50,594 nt of DNA from an uncultured Spirochaetota bacterium (GTDB lineage Bacteria; Spirochaetota; Spirochaetia; Treponematales; Rectinemataceae). The position numbers and the translations under genes were made by a program. The notes under the pieces are model-generated. The model saw only the letters and a program-made list of their open reading frames with translations, made no database searches and was not told the origin of the DNA. Below, one piece after another: positions 7,442 to 17,473 of the stretch. The number at the start of each line of letters is the position of its first letter. Position 1 is the first letter of the stretch. The DNA is taken from contig CAIJMU010000029.1 of assembly GCA_903821875.1 (NCBI GenBank), positions 1 through 50,594 on the forward strand, read 5' to 3'.

Positions 7442-9072
7442 ATGGCTCGATTCATGGATTTCGATACGACAGTGGCAGGGAAAAAACTCGTCGGAGCAAA
7501 GACTCCGGGGCTGGCCTCCCTTCTCGACTCCAGGCGCGTCGCATCCTGCCAGCTGCCGATGGGAGGGGGACTGGCCTTCAATTACGCAGCCACAGCTGTC
7601 GATGCATCCCTCCTGTCGCTGTTTTCCGAGTTCGCGGCCGAACAGGAACTCGTGACCAAGTTCGGCCTCCTCGCAGCAGGTGAAGTCATGAATCCTGGCG
7701 AAAAGCGCATGGTCCTCCACCATCTCGCACGCGGCGAGCTGTCAGGCAAGGTCCTCCGCGAGGGCCGCGACTTCCGCGCCTTCTACGAGGGCGAGGCCTG
7801 AAGACCGCCCAATTCGCGCGACGGGTCCGCTCCGGGGAGCTCCGTGGATCGAGCGGCAAGCCCTTTGCGACGGCCGTGCAGGTGGGCATCGGCGGCTCCG
7901 ACCTCGGCCCCCGTGCCCTCTACCTCGCCCTCGAACGCGCCGAGCGCGCAGCCGGTCATGCCACGCTCGCGGCACGCTTCATCTCCAATGTTGATCCCGA
8001 TGACGCCGACTCGGTCATCGCCTCATTGGACCTCGCCTCGAGCCTCTTTATCCTGGTGTCCAAGAGCGGCACTACGCAGGAGACCCTGGCCAACGAAACC
8101 CTCGTGCGCGCGCGCCTGGCTGCGGCGGGACTCGACCCGGCGAAGCACTTTGTCGCAGTTACGAGCGAGACGAGCCCCCTGGCCAAGAGCGCCGACTTCC
8201 TCGCCTCCTTCTTCATGGACGACAACATAGGCGGCCGCTACTCCTCGACGAGCGCGGTTGGAGGCCTGGTATTGTCGCTGGCCTTCGGACCGGAGACCTT
8301 CACGGCGCTGCTCGAAGGCGCCCACGAGGAAGACCTCCTGGCCCTCAACACCGACATCACGAAGAACCCCGCCCTCCTGGACGCGATGATAGGAGTCTGG
8401 GAGCGCAATGCCCTCGGCATGGCCTCGACGGCCATCCTGCCTTACTCAGAGGCCCTTTCCCGCTTTCCGGCCCACCTCCAGCAGCTCGACATGGAGTCCA
8501 ACGGCAAGCGCGTCAACCGCGAGGGCAAAGCGCTTTCCTACGCGACCGGCCCGGTGATCTTCGGCGAGCCTGGCACGAACGGCCAGCATTCCTTCTTCCA
8601 GCTCCTCCACCAGGGCATGGATCCGATTCCCCTCCAATTCATAGGATTCCGCGAAAACCAGCTTTCAGCCGATGTCCGCTCCGAGGGCTCCACAGGCCGG
8701 GGCAAGCTCAACGCCAACCTCGCGGCCCAGATCATGGCCTTCGCCCTCGGCAAGGCCGACGAAAACGGTGCCAGGCACTTCCCCGGCGAGCGCCCCTCGA
8801 CCCTGATCCACGGCGACCGCCTCGACGCGCGGGCCCTCGGCGCCCTCCTGGCCCACTACGAGAACAAGGTCGCCTTCCAGGGCTTCGCCTGGAACCTCAA
8901 CTCCTTCGACCAGGAGGGCGTCCAGCTCGGCAAGCTCCTGGCGAAAAAGGTCCTTGCGATGGACAGCGCGGCAACGCTCGAGGCGGCGAAGGCCAGCGAC
9001 GGGCCTGCAGCCAGGGCGGACGCCGCCCTGGCTGCATTCTCACAACTGTTAGGAACAGGGACGGGCCGGTGA
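7442..9072 (+). CDS. pgi: Glucose-6-phosphate isomerase, interrupted by a frameshift near 7795
   Basis: This enzyme interconverts glucose-6-phosphate and fructose-6-phosphate. The ATG at 7442 follows AAGGGGGAGA. The first segment (about 119 codons, to a TGA at 7799) ends RDFRAFYEGEA. Family sequence resumes in another forward frame with GLKTAQFARRVRSGELRG. It then shows VGIGGSDLGPRAL, the SIS phosphosugar loop ILVSKSGTTQETL, signature 1 (DDNIGGRYSSTSAVGG) and signature 2 (WNLNSFDQEGVQLGK). The two frames join without loss if one base is restored around 7790-7797. The downstream open frame begins at a GTG near 7870 but would lack the N-terminal domain. Either the gene is truly frameshifted or the assembly misses a base. 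Given the essential role and otherwise perfect conservation, I favour an assembly error. The end overlaps murG by four bases. Confidence 0.85.
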
Positions 9073-10184
9073 GCCCAGTCCCGACGATTGCCTTCACCGG
9101 AGGGGGCTCAGGCGGGCACATCTACCCGGGACTTGCCGTCATCGAAGCCCTCCGGGGCTCCTTCAAGGGCCGGCTTGTCTGGATCGGTTCCACCAAGGAC
9201 TCGGACAGGCAGGCGGTCGAGGCCGCCGGCGTGGAATTCTTTCCCATCCCCTCGGGCAAGCTCAGGCGGCAACTCTCGGCGAAGAACCTCGCGGACGCCT
9301 TCCGGGTCTTCGCCGGTTACCTGGCCGCGCGGAAGCTGCTCCGTGAGCTTGAACCCGTCCTCCTCTTCTCCAAGGGCGGCTACGTGAGCGTAGCTCCCTG
9401 CAGGGCCGCCGCCAGCCTCGGCATCCCGGTGTTCACCCACGAATCGGACCTGAGCCCCGGCCTGGCCACGAGGCTGAACGCCCGCGTCGCCGAGACTGTC
9501 TTCACGGCCTACGAAGAGACGGGCGCAGCCCTCCCCGAGGCGCTCCGGCCCCGGGTCAAACAGGTCGGCAACCCCATCCGCGCCGCCTTCGCCTCGGCCG
9601 ACGCCGCACGGGGCAGGGCCTTCCTCGGAATCCAGGACGGCCTCCCCCTGGTCCTCGCTCTGGGCGGCAGCCAGGGCTCCCAGCAGATCAACCAATTGGT
9701 GGCATCATGCCTTCCGGACATCCTTCCGCGCGCCTTCCTGGTCCACCAGACCGGCGAGGCCAACAGGGTGGCCCCTTCGGCGGGCCTGCCCTGCGGGGAG
9801 CGCTACAGGCCGATGCCCTACATCGGAGACGAGTTGCCCGACATCCTGGCCGCCGCCGACCTCGTGGTAACCCGCGCGGGAGCCGGTGGCCTGTGGGAGG
9901 CCGGCGCCCTCGGGAAAGCCCTCATCCTAGTGCCTCTGGAGGGGGCCGGTACACGGGGCGACCAGGTCGACAATGCGCGATACTTCGAGTCCCGGGGAGC
10001 AGCCCAGGTCCTCGCCGGTGCCGGAGCCACGCCCCGGCGACTGTCACAATTGGTTTTGTATTGGCTCGACAACCCCGGCGAGGCTGCCTCTGCCGGGGCG
10101 GCCGCCAGGGGCATCGCCCATCCCGGGGCCGCCCGGGGCATCGCGGCTTCCATCCTCGAACGTACAGGAGCGACTTCACCATGA
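9069..10184 (+). CDS. murG: UDP-GlcNAc:lipid-pyrophosphoryl-MurNAc-pentapeptide transferase MurG
   Basis: This 371-residue GT28 glycosyltransferase turns lipid I into lipid II on the cytoplasmic face of the membrane, the last cytoplasmic step of peptidoglycan precursor synthesis. The N-terminal glycine-rich loop GGGSGGHIYPGLAV (about residues 10-23) and a later HESDLSPGLATR motif contact the lipid side. LALGGSQGSQQIN opens the C-terminal domain, and TRAGAGGLWEAGALGKALILVPL with DQVDNAR binds the UDP-sugar. The GTG start overlaps the pgi stop (GTGA) and the gene overlaps cvpA by four bases, so it is embedded in an operon. It is full length for the family. Confidence 0.95.
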   Translation: MSPVPTIAFTGGGSGGHIYPGLAVIEALRGSFKGRLVWIGSTKDSDRQAVEAAGVEFFPIPSGKLRRQLSAKNLADAFRVFAGYLAARKLLRELEPVLLFSKGGYVSVAPCRAAASLGIPVFTHESDLSPGLATRLNARVAETVFTAYEETGAALPEALRPRVKQVGNPIRAAFASADAARGRAFLGIQDGLPLVLALGGSQGSQQINQLVASCLPDILPRAFLVHQTGEANRVAPSAGLPCGERYRPMPYIGDELPDILAAADLVVTRAGAGGLWEAGALGKALILVPLEGAGTRGDQVDNARYFESRGAAQVLAGAGATPRRLSQLVLYWLDNPGEAASAGAAARGIAHPGAARGIAASILERTGATSP

Positions 10185-10711
10185 GCGTATTCGACTGGAT
10201 CCTCCTTGGCCTGGCGGCCCTCGCGGGCATCAGGGGTTACATGCGCGGCTTCGCCAGGGAGCTTGGCGGAGTGGCAGCCCCCCTGGCCGGCCTCGCTGCA
10301 GCCGTCTTCTTCTACGACTGGGGAGCCGGTCTCCTCAGGACGAAGCTCAAATTCACCTTCATGCCCGAGGTGGTGGCCTGCATCGTCCTCTTCGTCGTGG
10401 CCTTCGCAATTGTGAAGATCGTCGCCTCGATCCTCCACGAAGCCCTCGAGGTGGCCCACCTCGGACTCATCGACCGCTGGGCCGGCGCGGCCCTCGGACT
10501 GGCCGAGGGCTTTGTCGTAGTCGCGGCCGTCCTTCTGGCCCTCCAGCTCCAGCAGTTCTTCGACGCCAAGGCCCTCCTCGGGGACTCGGTCTTCGCCAGG
10601 AACATACTTCCCATCCTCGGGCCTGAATTCGACAAGGCCATGAAATCCATCGGCGGCAGCCAGGTCAAACCTGGCAGTGCTCCCCTCGGCATCCCGGTAA
10701 AAAAGCCCTGA
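10181..10711 (+). CDS. cvpA: CvpA family membrane protein
   Basis: The 176-residue protein has four hydrophobic segments and the family's start, FDWILLGLAALAGIRGYMRGFARELGG, with the conserved G-x-x-RG-x-x-RE pattern. DRWAGAALGLAEGFVVV is the conserved R-x-G-x-x-x-G-x-x-x-G segment of the last helices. CvpA proteins are needed for colicin V production in E. coli and for envelope integrity, but their molecular role is unclear. The ATG overlaps the murG stop (ATGA), and the next gene begins eight bases after the stop. A conserved place next to murG fits an envelope role. Confidence 0.85.
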   Translation: MSVFDWILLGLAALAGIRGYMRGFARELGGVAAPLAGLAAAVFFYDWGAGLLRTKLKFTFMPEVVACIVLFVVAFAIVKIVASILHEALEVAHLGLIDRWAGAALGLAEGFVVVAAVLLALQLQQFFDAKALLGDSVFARNILPILGPEFDKAMKSIGGSQVKPGSAPLGIPVKKP

Positions 10712-10718
10712 TCAATTC

Positions 10719-12029
10719 ATGTTCGACAACCTGATAGGACAGGAGGAGGTAAAGGCCCTCCTCGAGGGCGACCTTCGGGGCGGAAGCCTCCCTCCCTCGA
10801 TGCTCTTCTCGGGGCCACCCGCCTCTGGGAAGCTCACGACAGCCCTCGAGCTTGCCCGCGTGCTGTCCTGTGAGGGAAACGACAGGGGTGCCTGGAGCTG
10901 TCCCTGCGCCTCCTGCGCCCAGCACCGCGCCCTGACAAGCCCCGACCTCCTCCTCTTCGGAAGGCGCAGCTTCCCCGAGGAAATCCCGGCTGCCCGCGAG
11001 ACCCTCGTACGCGCACCGGGAAAGGCGGGAGCTTTTTTCTTTGTCCGCGCCGTCAGGAAACTCACCAAGCGCTTCGACCCCCTCCTCTGGGAAGGCGAAG
11101 AGGCCAAGCTCGGCAAGGCAGCGCCCATCGTAGCCGACATCGAGGAGAGGCTGGCGCTGATCGTTCCCACCCCTGCGCAGGAAGGCGAGCGCGAGGGAGC
11201 TGCCAAGGCTGCCTCCGACATCGTCGCGGCAGCCCGGAAGCTCGAGGGCATCCTTCCCGACATGCCTCCCGTGGCCATGGTCCGCCACGCCGAGGGCTGG
11301 GCCCGCCTGGCCCCCTGGGGACTGCGGAAGACCATAATAATTGAGAACGCCGACGCCATGAACGAATCAGCACGCAACGCCCTCCTCAAGATCCTTGAGG
11401 AGCCGCCGCGTGCCCTCAGCTTCGTGCTCCTGTCCTCCAGGAGGTCCGCCCTCCTCAAGACCATCCTTTCACGCGTGCGCTGCTACCCCTTCGCTGCCCG
11501 CGATGGGGCCGCCTCCTCCCTGGTCCTCGAGCGGGTCTTCCGCGCCCACGAGGCGGCGACGCTCGAGGGCGCGGGTCCGGCAGTGCTCAGTATCGAGCGC
11601 TGGCTCGAATCGCGGCGCCCCTTCCCCCCGACCCGTGCGCGTGAGATCGCCCTTGCCCTCCTGTCGGCCATACTCGGGGAGCGCGTCGCCCTGGGAGCCC
11701 GGCACGCTGGCCCCCTCGGAGCCCTGGGCGACACAGCCCTGGCTGAGCGCCTTGACCTCACCGCCGCCTTCGCCCTGGTCCGTGACGTCACCAAAGACCT
11801 CGGACAAAAGGACGACGACTACGCGACAAGCTTTTCAGCCATTCTCGAGGCGATGGAGGGTGTCCTCGGCGAGTTCCTGAGGGCCGAGGACCTGGCCGCC
11901 GCCGAGCTCCAGTTCATGGCCCGCCTGGCCGGACTCCTCCGCGAGGCCAAGACCAGCCGCGAAACCTTCAACCTCCAGGCGGGACTCCTCCTTGAGTCCC
12001 TCGCCTACCGCGCGCGCGACCTCCCATGA
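10719..12029 (+). CDS. DNA polymerase III clamp-loader subunit (delta'/gamma-tau-like ATPase)
   Basis: This is a 436-residue AAA+ clamp-loader protein. Walker A is GPPASGKLTTA (about residues 33-43). A zinc-module-like cysteine set follows (SCEGNDRG then CPCASC). NESARNALLKILEEPP is the classic delta'/gamma sensor region and is followed by SRRSALLKTILSRVRCYPF. Between the zinc module and the KTIIIENADAMNE Walker B strand there is an extra segment of about 100 residues (PAARETLVRAPG to MVRHAEGWARLAPWG) that canonical HolB lacks. The last third is a collar-like helical domain. The subunit would load the sliding clamp. Whether it replaces HolB or a separate DnaX exists elsewhere cannot be told from this window. 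Its stop overlaps the kinase start by four bases. Confidence 0.8.
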   Translation: MFDNLIGQEEVKALLEGDLRGGSLPPSMLFSGPPASGKLTTALELARVLSCEGNDRGAWSCPCASCAQHRALTSPDLLLFGRRSFPEEIPAARETLVRAPGKAGAFFFVRAVRKLTKRFDPLLWEGEEAKLGKAAPIVADIEERLALIVPTPAQEGEREGAAKAASDIVAAARKLEGILPDMPPVAMVRHAEGWARLAPWGLRKTIIIENADAMNESARNALLKILEEPPRALSFVLLSSRRSALLKTILSRVRCYPFAARDGAASSLVLERVFRAHEAATLEGAGPAVLSIERWLESRRPFPPTRAREIALALLSAILGERVALGARHAGPLGALGDTALAERLDLTAAFALVRDVTKDLGQKDDDYATSFSAILEAMEGVLGEFLRAEDLAAAELQFMARLAGLLREAKTSRETFNLQAGLLLESLAYRARDLP

Positions 12030-13246
12030 GACCCTTTGTCGAGCGGGCCCTGGCCAAGGCCCCGCGCATGAACGCCGACCAGCTTCGCGCCCTCCTCCGC
12101 GACCTCGCTTCCGAAAACGGAAAGCTCGAGGCGGCCCTCGACTCGATGCTCGATGGCATCGTGGTCTGCGACAGCAAGAACCTGCCCTCCATCTGGAACA
12201 AGTCGGCCGAGCGCATGCTCGGCCTGTCTTCCGGCGAGGCACCGGAGCGGCCCCTCTGGTTCGGCCTCCGTGATCCCGTCTTCGCCGCCTTCCTGAAAAG
12301 CACCTTCGAGGGAGAGGACACCATCCTCGATCGCGAGTTCGAGCTCGACGCCCCGGCGGGACGCTCCATGCTCGTCGCTGCCAGCGTGACGCCCCTTGTT
12401 TCCAATCACCGCATTGTCGGCACCCTCATCCACCTCGAGGACATCACCGACAAGCGGCGCCGTGAAGCCCAGTTCCGCCGGGCGGAGAGCCTGGCCTCGC
12501 TCACCACCCTTGCTGCCGGCGTAGCCCATGAAATCAAGAACCCCCTGGGCTCCATCTCGATCCATATCCAGCTCCTCCAGAAGGCCCTCCGGAAACAGTA
12601 CGAGAGCGTCGACGGGAACTGTGATGAGTCAGTCTTTGCCTCTGCGGCCGACCGCCACCTCGGCGTGGTCACCGAGGAGATAGAGCGTCTCAACAAGATC
12701 GTGGTCGACTTCCTCTTCGCCGTCCGGCCCATGGAACTCCAGTTGCGCGACACTGATCCCTCGGCCTTCCTCCACGAGCTGGCCGACTTCATCGCACCGG
12801 AGGCCGAGCAGGCCGGGGTTGAGCTCGTCATGGCCATCCCCCAGAACGCGCCCAGGGTCCTCCTGGACACTCGTTACATGAAACAGGCGATCCTGAACCT
12901 CGCCAAGAACGCGCTGGCTGCGATGCCCCTGGGGGGCAAGCTCTCCTTCGCCCTCCTGTCCAGCGAGGAGTGGGTCCGCTTCATCGTCGCCGATTCGGGC
13001 CAGGGCATGGCTCCCGATGTCCTCGCCAAGATCTTCGAGCCCTACTACACGACCAAGGAGACCGGGACGGGCCTGGGCCTGACCATCACCTTCAAGATCG
13101 TGCGCGAGCACCGGGGCGAGATCACCGTGGACTCGCGGCCCGGCGAGGGCTCGGCCTTCACCATCTCGATCCCCGTACCCCAGCGTGAACGGAAATTCCT
13201 CCCATCCCCCGCACAGGAAGGCGACCATGCCAAAGCAATCAATTAG
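12026..13246 (+). CDS. NtrB-like soluble sensor histidine kinase (PAS-HisKA-HATPase)
   Basis: This 406-residue kinase has no membrane segment, so it senses something in the cytoplasm. A PAS domain spans about residues 32-145 (MLDGIVVCDSKNLPSIWNKSAERM). HisKA follows with the phosphorylated histidine in GVAHEIKNPLGS (H168). The HATPase domain shows the N box (NLAKNALAAM), G1 (VADSGQGM), the F box (IFEPYYTTK) and G2 (GTGLGLTITF). The architecture and the adjacent sigma-54 activator make an NtrB/AtoS-like pair. What it senses is not evident; no glnA or nitrogen gene lies nearby. It is translationally coupled to the upstream clamp-loader gene. Confidence 0.9.
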   Translation: MRPFVERALAKAPRMNADQLRALLRDLASENGKLEAALDSMLDGIVVCDSKNLPSIWNKSAERMLGLSSGEAPERPLWFGLRDPVFAAFLKSTFEGEDTILDREFELDAPAGRSMLVAASVTPLVSNHRIVGTLIHLEDITDKRRREAQFRRAESLASLTTLAAGVAHEIKNPLGSISIHIQLLQKALRKQYESVDGNCDESVFASAADRHLGVVTEEIERLNKIVVDFLFAVRPMELQLRDTDPSAFLHELADFIAPEAEQAGVELVMAIPQNAPRVLLDTRYMKQAILNLAKNALAAMPLGGKLSFALLSSEEWVRFIVADSGQGMAPDVLAKIFEPYYTTKETGTGLGLTITFKIVREHRGEITVDSRPGEGSAFTISIPVPQRERKFLPSPAQEGDHAKAIN

Positions 13247-13284
13247 TACATACTCGCCTCCGGTCCGAAGGGGAGGCCCGCGAC

Positions 13285-14667
<1,383 letters not shown>

Positions 14668-14734
14668 GGCAGCCAGATTCAGCTGCCCTCCCCGGTCTGG
14701 CGAAATCGCCGATCCCGGTGCTATCCTAGACAGT

Positions 14735-16270
14735 ATGACTCCTGTCCAGAACGAACCCAGGGCGGTTCCCTACGCGATCGCCAACTTCGAGGAACTCATC
14801 GAGGGAAACTACTACTTCGTAGACAAGACGGCCTACATCCGTCTCCTCGAAAAGTACAAGGTTCCCGTGTTCCTTCGGCCACGCCGCTTCGGAAAAACCC
14901 TGTATTGCTCCATTCTCGAGTGCTACTACGACGTCGACCGCGCGGCCAAGTTCGACAGCCTCTTCGGGGGTCTGGACATCGGCAACTCCCCGACCGGGGA
15001 GCGGAACAGCTGCCTGGTCCTCAGGCTCAACTTCTCCAAGGTCGAAGTGCGCGCATCCTACGAAGCCATCGAGAAGAGCTTCAACAATGTCTGTCGGAAT
15101 TCCTTCGGGATTTTTATTTCGAAGTACAGCCAGGCTCTGGGCCTATCGGAAAAAGAGATACTGGACACAACAGCCTCTGGCTTCCTGGATGCCATTCTCC
15201 GCGCCATTCAGATCAAGAAGGCCCCGCGCCTTTTCATCATCATCGACGAATACGACAACTTCACCAACCAGCTCATCACAGCCCGTCTGGATTCGCTCTA
15301 CCACGACCTGACTGCGGGCGATTCCTTCCTCCGCACCTTCTTCAAGGTGATCAAGTCCGGCTGCGAGGACGACTCGATCAAGCGAGTCTTCATCACCGGG
15401 GTCCTCCCGGTCACCATAGATGACCTGACGAGCGGCTTCAACATTGCCCAGATCCTGACCTTGAAGCCCGAGTTCGAAAACATGCTGGGCTTTATCCAAA
15501 GCGAAGTCGACCTTTACCTGGACGCAATATTCAGGGAGTATGCCTACCCCGCTGAACGGAAAAAAGAGCTCTGCGAGACCCTCCGCTCCCACTACAACGG
15601 CTACCGCTTCCGCGCCGACGCCGAGGAAACCCTCTACAATTCCACAAGCCTAAATTATTACCTCCAGAACATGACTCTGGGGAATGGTCGTCAGCCCCGG
15701 GAGCTGGTGGACGAAAACCTCCGCATGGATATCGGCTGGCTGGAGCGCCTGGCCGGGAGCGCTGCCTCCGCGATGGAGTCCGTGGACCAGCTCGTCATCG
15801 AGGGTTCGCTCCCTGCGAGCGTCGAGCAGGTGGCATCAAAATTCAGCATGAGCCGCTTTTTGGACCCGAAGTTCCTGCCGGTGGCGCTCTTCTACCTCGG
15901 GCAGCTCACCTACAAAAACGAGTTCGCGCTTGGCTTTCCCAACCTCACCGCCAAGAAGATATTCATAGGCTATTACAACGAATTGCACCGTCTCGACGCC
16001 GTGGATCTCTTTGCCCCCCTGTTCCAGCGCTTTACCGAGGACCGCGACTGGGCTGCCCTCTTTGCAGGTTACTGGAAACACTATATCTGCCGCATCCCGG
16101 CCCAGACCTTCGACAAGGCCAACGAGAATTTCTACCGCAGCACCTTCTTCGAGCTCTGCTCGCGTTACCTCCAGCGCTACCTGGTGGAACTCCTGCCCGA
16201 CCATCCGGGCCGGGTCTGCTATCGGCACCTTGTGTATGCGTCGGCCAATGCCGAGTACCGGTTTTTTTAG
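14735..16270 (+). CDS. AAA-ATPase-like / DUF1703 family protein, C-terminus probably lost
   Basis: This 511-residue protein belongs to the AAA-ATPase-like (PF09820) family. It opens VPYAIANFEELIEGNYYFVDKT, then FLRPRRFGKTL as the Walker A-like loop. The Walker B-like strand is LFIIIDEYDNF, followed by RVFITGVLPVTIDDLTSGFN, a strong family signature. The usual C-terminal PD-(D/E)XK nuclease part should carry a GR-x-D-L-like motif. Here the protein reaches FYRSTFFELCSRYLQRYLVEL and then stops about 45 residues later without that motif, so the nuclease is truncated or replaced. The family expands in spirochaetes and gut anaerobes. Its role is unknown, with mobile-element or defence links suggested. 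It has a mononucleotide-rich end (TTTTTTTAG). Confidence 0.8.
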   Translation: MTPVQNEPRAVPYAIANFEELIEGNYYFVDKTAYIRLLEKYKVPVFLRPRRFGKTLYCSILECYYDVDRAAKFDSLFGGLDIGNSPTGERNSCLVLRLNFSKVEVRASYEAIEKSFNNVCRNSFGIFISKYSQALGLSEKEILDTTASGFLDAILRAIQIKKAPRLFIIIDEYDNFTNQLITARLDSLYHDLTAGDSFLRTFFKVIKSGCEDDSIKRVFITGVLPVTIDDLTSGFNIAQILTLKPEFENMLGFIQSEVDLYLDAIFREYAYPAERKKELCETLRSHYNGYRFRADAEETLYNSTSLNYYLQNMTLGNGRQPRELVDENLRMDIGWLERLAGSAASAMESVDQLVIEGSLPASVEQVASKFSMSRFLDPKFLPVALFYLGQLTYKNEFALGFPNLTAKKIFIGYYNELHRLDAVDLFAPLFQRFTEDRDWAALFAGYWKHYICRIPAQTFDKANENFYRSTFFELCSRYLQRYLVELLPDHPGRVCYRHLVYASANAEYRFF

Positions 16271-16300
16271 GAAGGGTCCGGCTCCGGCAGAATCCTCCCC

Positions 16301-17473
16301 CTACTTCAGCATCTCCATCCCCGAAAAGCCCCGATACAGGCTCAATTGGTCGAATACAAAGCCGTATTCGGTGGTGCCGGCAGGCTTGTCGATCGAGGCG
16401 CCTGCGACAAAGGTCTCAGCGAGGATCTTCCCGAGGCCCGGCCCGAGCATAAAGCCCTGGCCGCACATGCCGACAGCCTGGAGGAAGTTGGCTGCCTCCT
16501 TCGGATAGGAGACGATGGGGAAGCCGTCGGGCGTCATCGGGTAGAGGCCGCGCCAGGTACGCCTGACCTTGAGGTTACGGAGCCGGGGGTAGAGCTCGAT
16601 CATGCGGCGGAGCACGAGGGGAAGGAAGCTGGAAGTCGCGTCGGTGTCCTTGCCCCAGATCTGGGGCTTGGGCGTGATGCAGAATACCACCTGTCCGGTC
16701 TCGGCCTGATAAAAGTAATAATTGCCTGATTCTCCGTCGGCCCGGATGTCCACGAGCATGGGTTCCATGAAGCGCTCGACGGGTTCGGTGACGCCGCCCT
16801 CGTGGCAGTCGGGGCGGACGGGCACCTGGATCCCTGCAAGCCCTGCGATGTCGGCCGCGTCGGCCCCGGCTGCGTTCACGAAGAGGTCCGCGTGGTAGTC
16901 GCCCTGGCTCGTGACAAGACGGACCACCCGCTTGTTCTCGATGACAATGCCAGAGACCTTCTCGCGATAGTGGAACTCCACGCCGGCTTCCATGGCCAGC
17001 CGGTGGAAGGCCGTCGAAGTCATAAGTGGCGAGGCGTAGCCGTCGCCCGGGCTGTAGGTCCCTCCGCGAAGGCCGCTGGGGTTGATGCCCGGAGCGAGCT
17101 CTTCCACCCGAGCGGGAGGAATCCAGTCGATGCCGAGGCCGGCTGCCTTCTGCTTGACCAGGAGTTCGCGGAAGGCCTTTTCCCTCTCCTCGTCGTAGGC
17201 GACGAAGAGGTAGCCCCCGGACTTCCACTCGACGTCCAGTCCCGTCTCGCCCTGGAGCTTCGAGACAATTGCGATGGACTCCTGGGAGATGCGGATCTTG
17301 GCCGCATCGGAGTGCGTGGCCCTGATCCCCCCGATGGCAGCGCGGTTCTGCCCCCGTCCCCAGGAAGCCTCCCGGTCCAGGACGCAGACCGACAGGCCCT
17401 TTTTCGCGCAATAGTACGACAATGGAATGCCGACCGAACCAGACCCAATTATGACGATATCGTAGTGCTTCAT
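16301..17473 (-). CDS. FAD-dependent amine/amino-acid dehydrogenase (DAO family, HcnC-like)
   Basis: The protein is 390 residues. The N-terminal Rossmann fold is DIVIIGSGSVGIPLSYYCA with the acidic end VLDRE. An arginine/glycine loop AAIGGIRATHS follows, as in sarcosine oxidase and proline dehydrogenase beta relatives. The C-terminal FAD segment is RTWRGLYPMTPDGFPIV then GMCGQGFMLGPGLGKILAE. It has no signal or membrane segment. It overlaps the upstream 706-residue gene by four bases. The pair matches dye-linked L-proline dehydrogenase, opine oxidase and hydrogen cyanide synthase complexes, where a DAO subunit oxidises the amine and passes electrons to an FAD/iron-sulfur subunit. The substrate could be proline, sarcosine, an opine or a D-amino acid and cannot be settled here. 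Confidence 0.82.
   Translation of the reverse strand: MKHYDIVIIGSGSVGIPLSYYCAKKGLSVCVLDREASWGRGQNRAAIGGIRATHSDAAKIRISQESIAIVSKLQGETGLDVEWKSGGYLFVAYDEEREKAFRELLVKQKAAGLGIDWIPPARVEELAPGINPSGLRGGTYSPGDGYASPLMTSTAFHRLAMEAGVEFHYREKVSGIVIENKRVVRLVTSQGDYHADLFVNAAGADAADIAGLAGIQVPVRPDCHEGGVTEPVERFMEPMLVDIRADGESGNYYFYQAETGQVVFCITPKPQIWGKDTDATSSFLPLVLRRMIELYPRLRNLKVRRTWRGLYPMTPDGFPIVSYPKEAANFLQAVGMCGQGFMLGPGLGKILAETFVAGASIDKPAGTTEYGFVFDQLSLYRGFSGMEMLK

Noticed and set aside
9707-10711. Longer start for the CvpA gene
   Set aside because: The extended frame overlaps murG by hundreds of bases and is Arg/Pro/Gly-rich; the ATG at 10,181 overlaps the murG stop and gives the family length.
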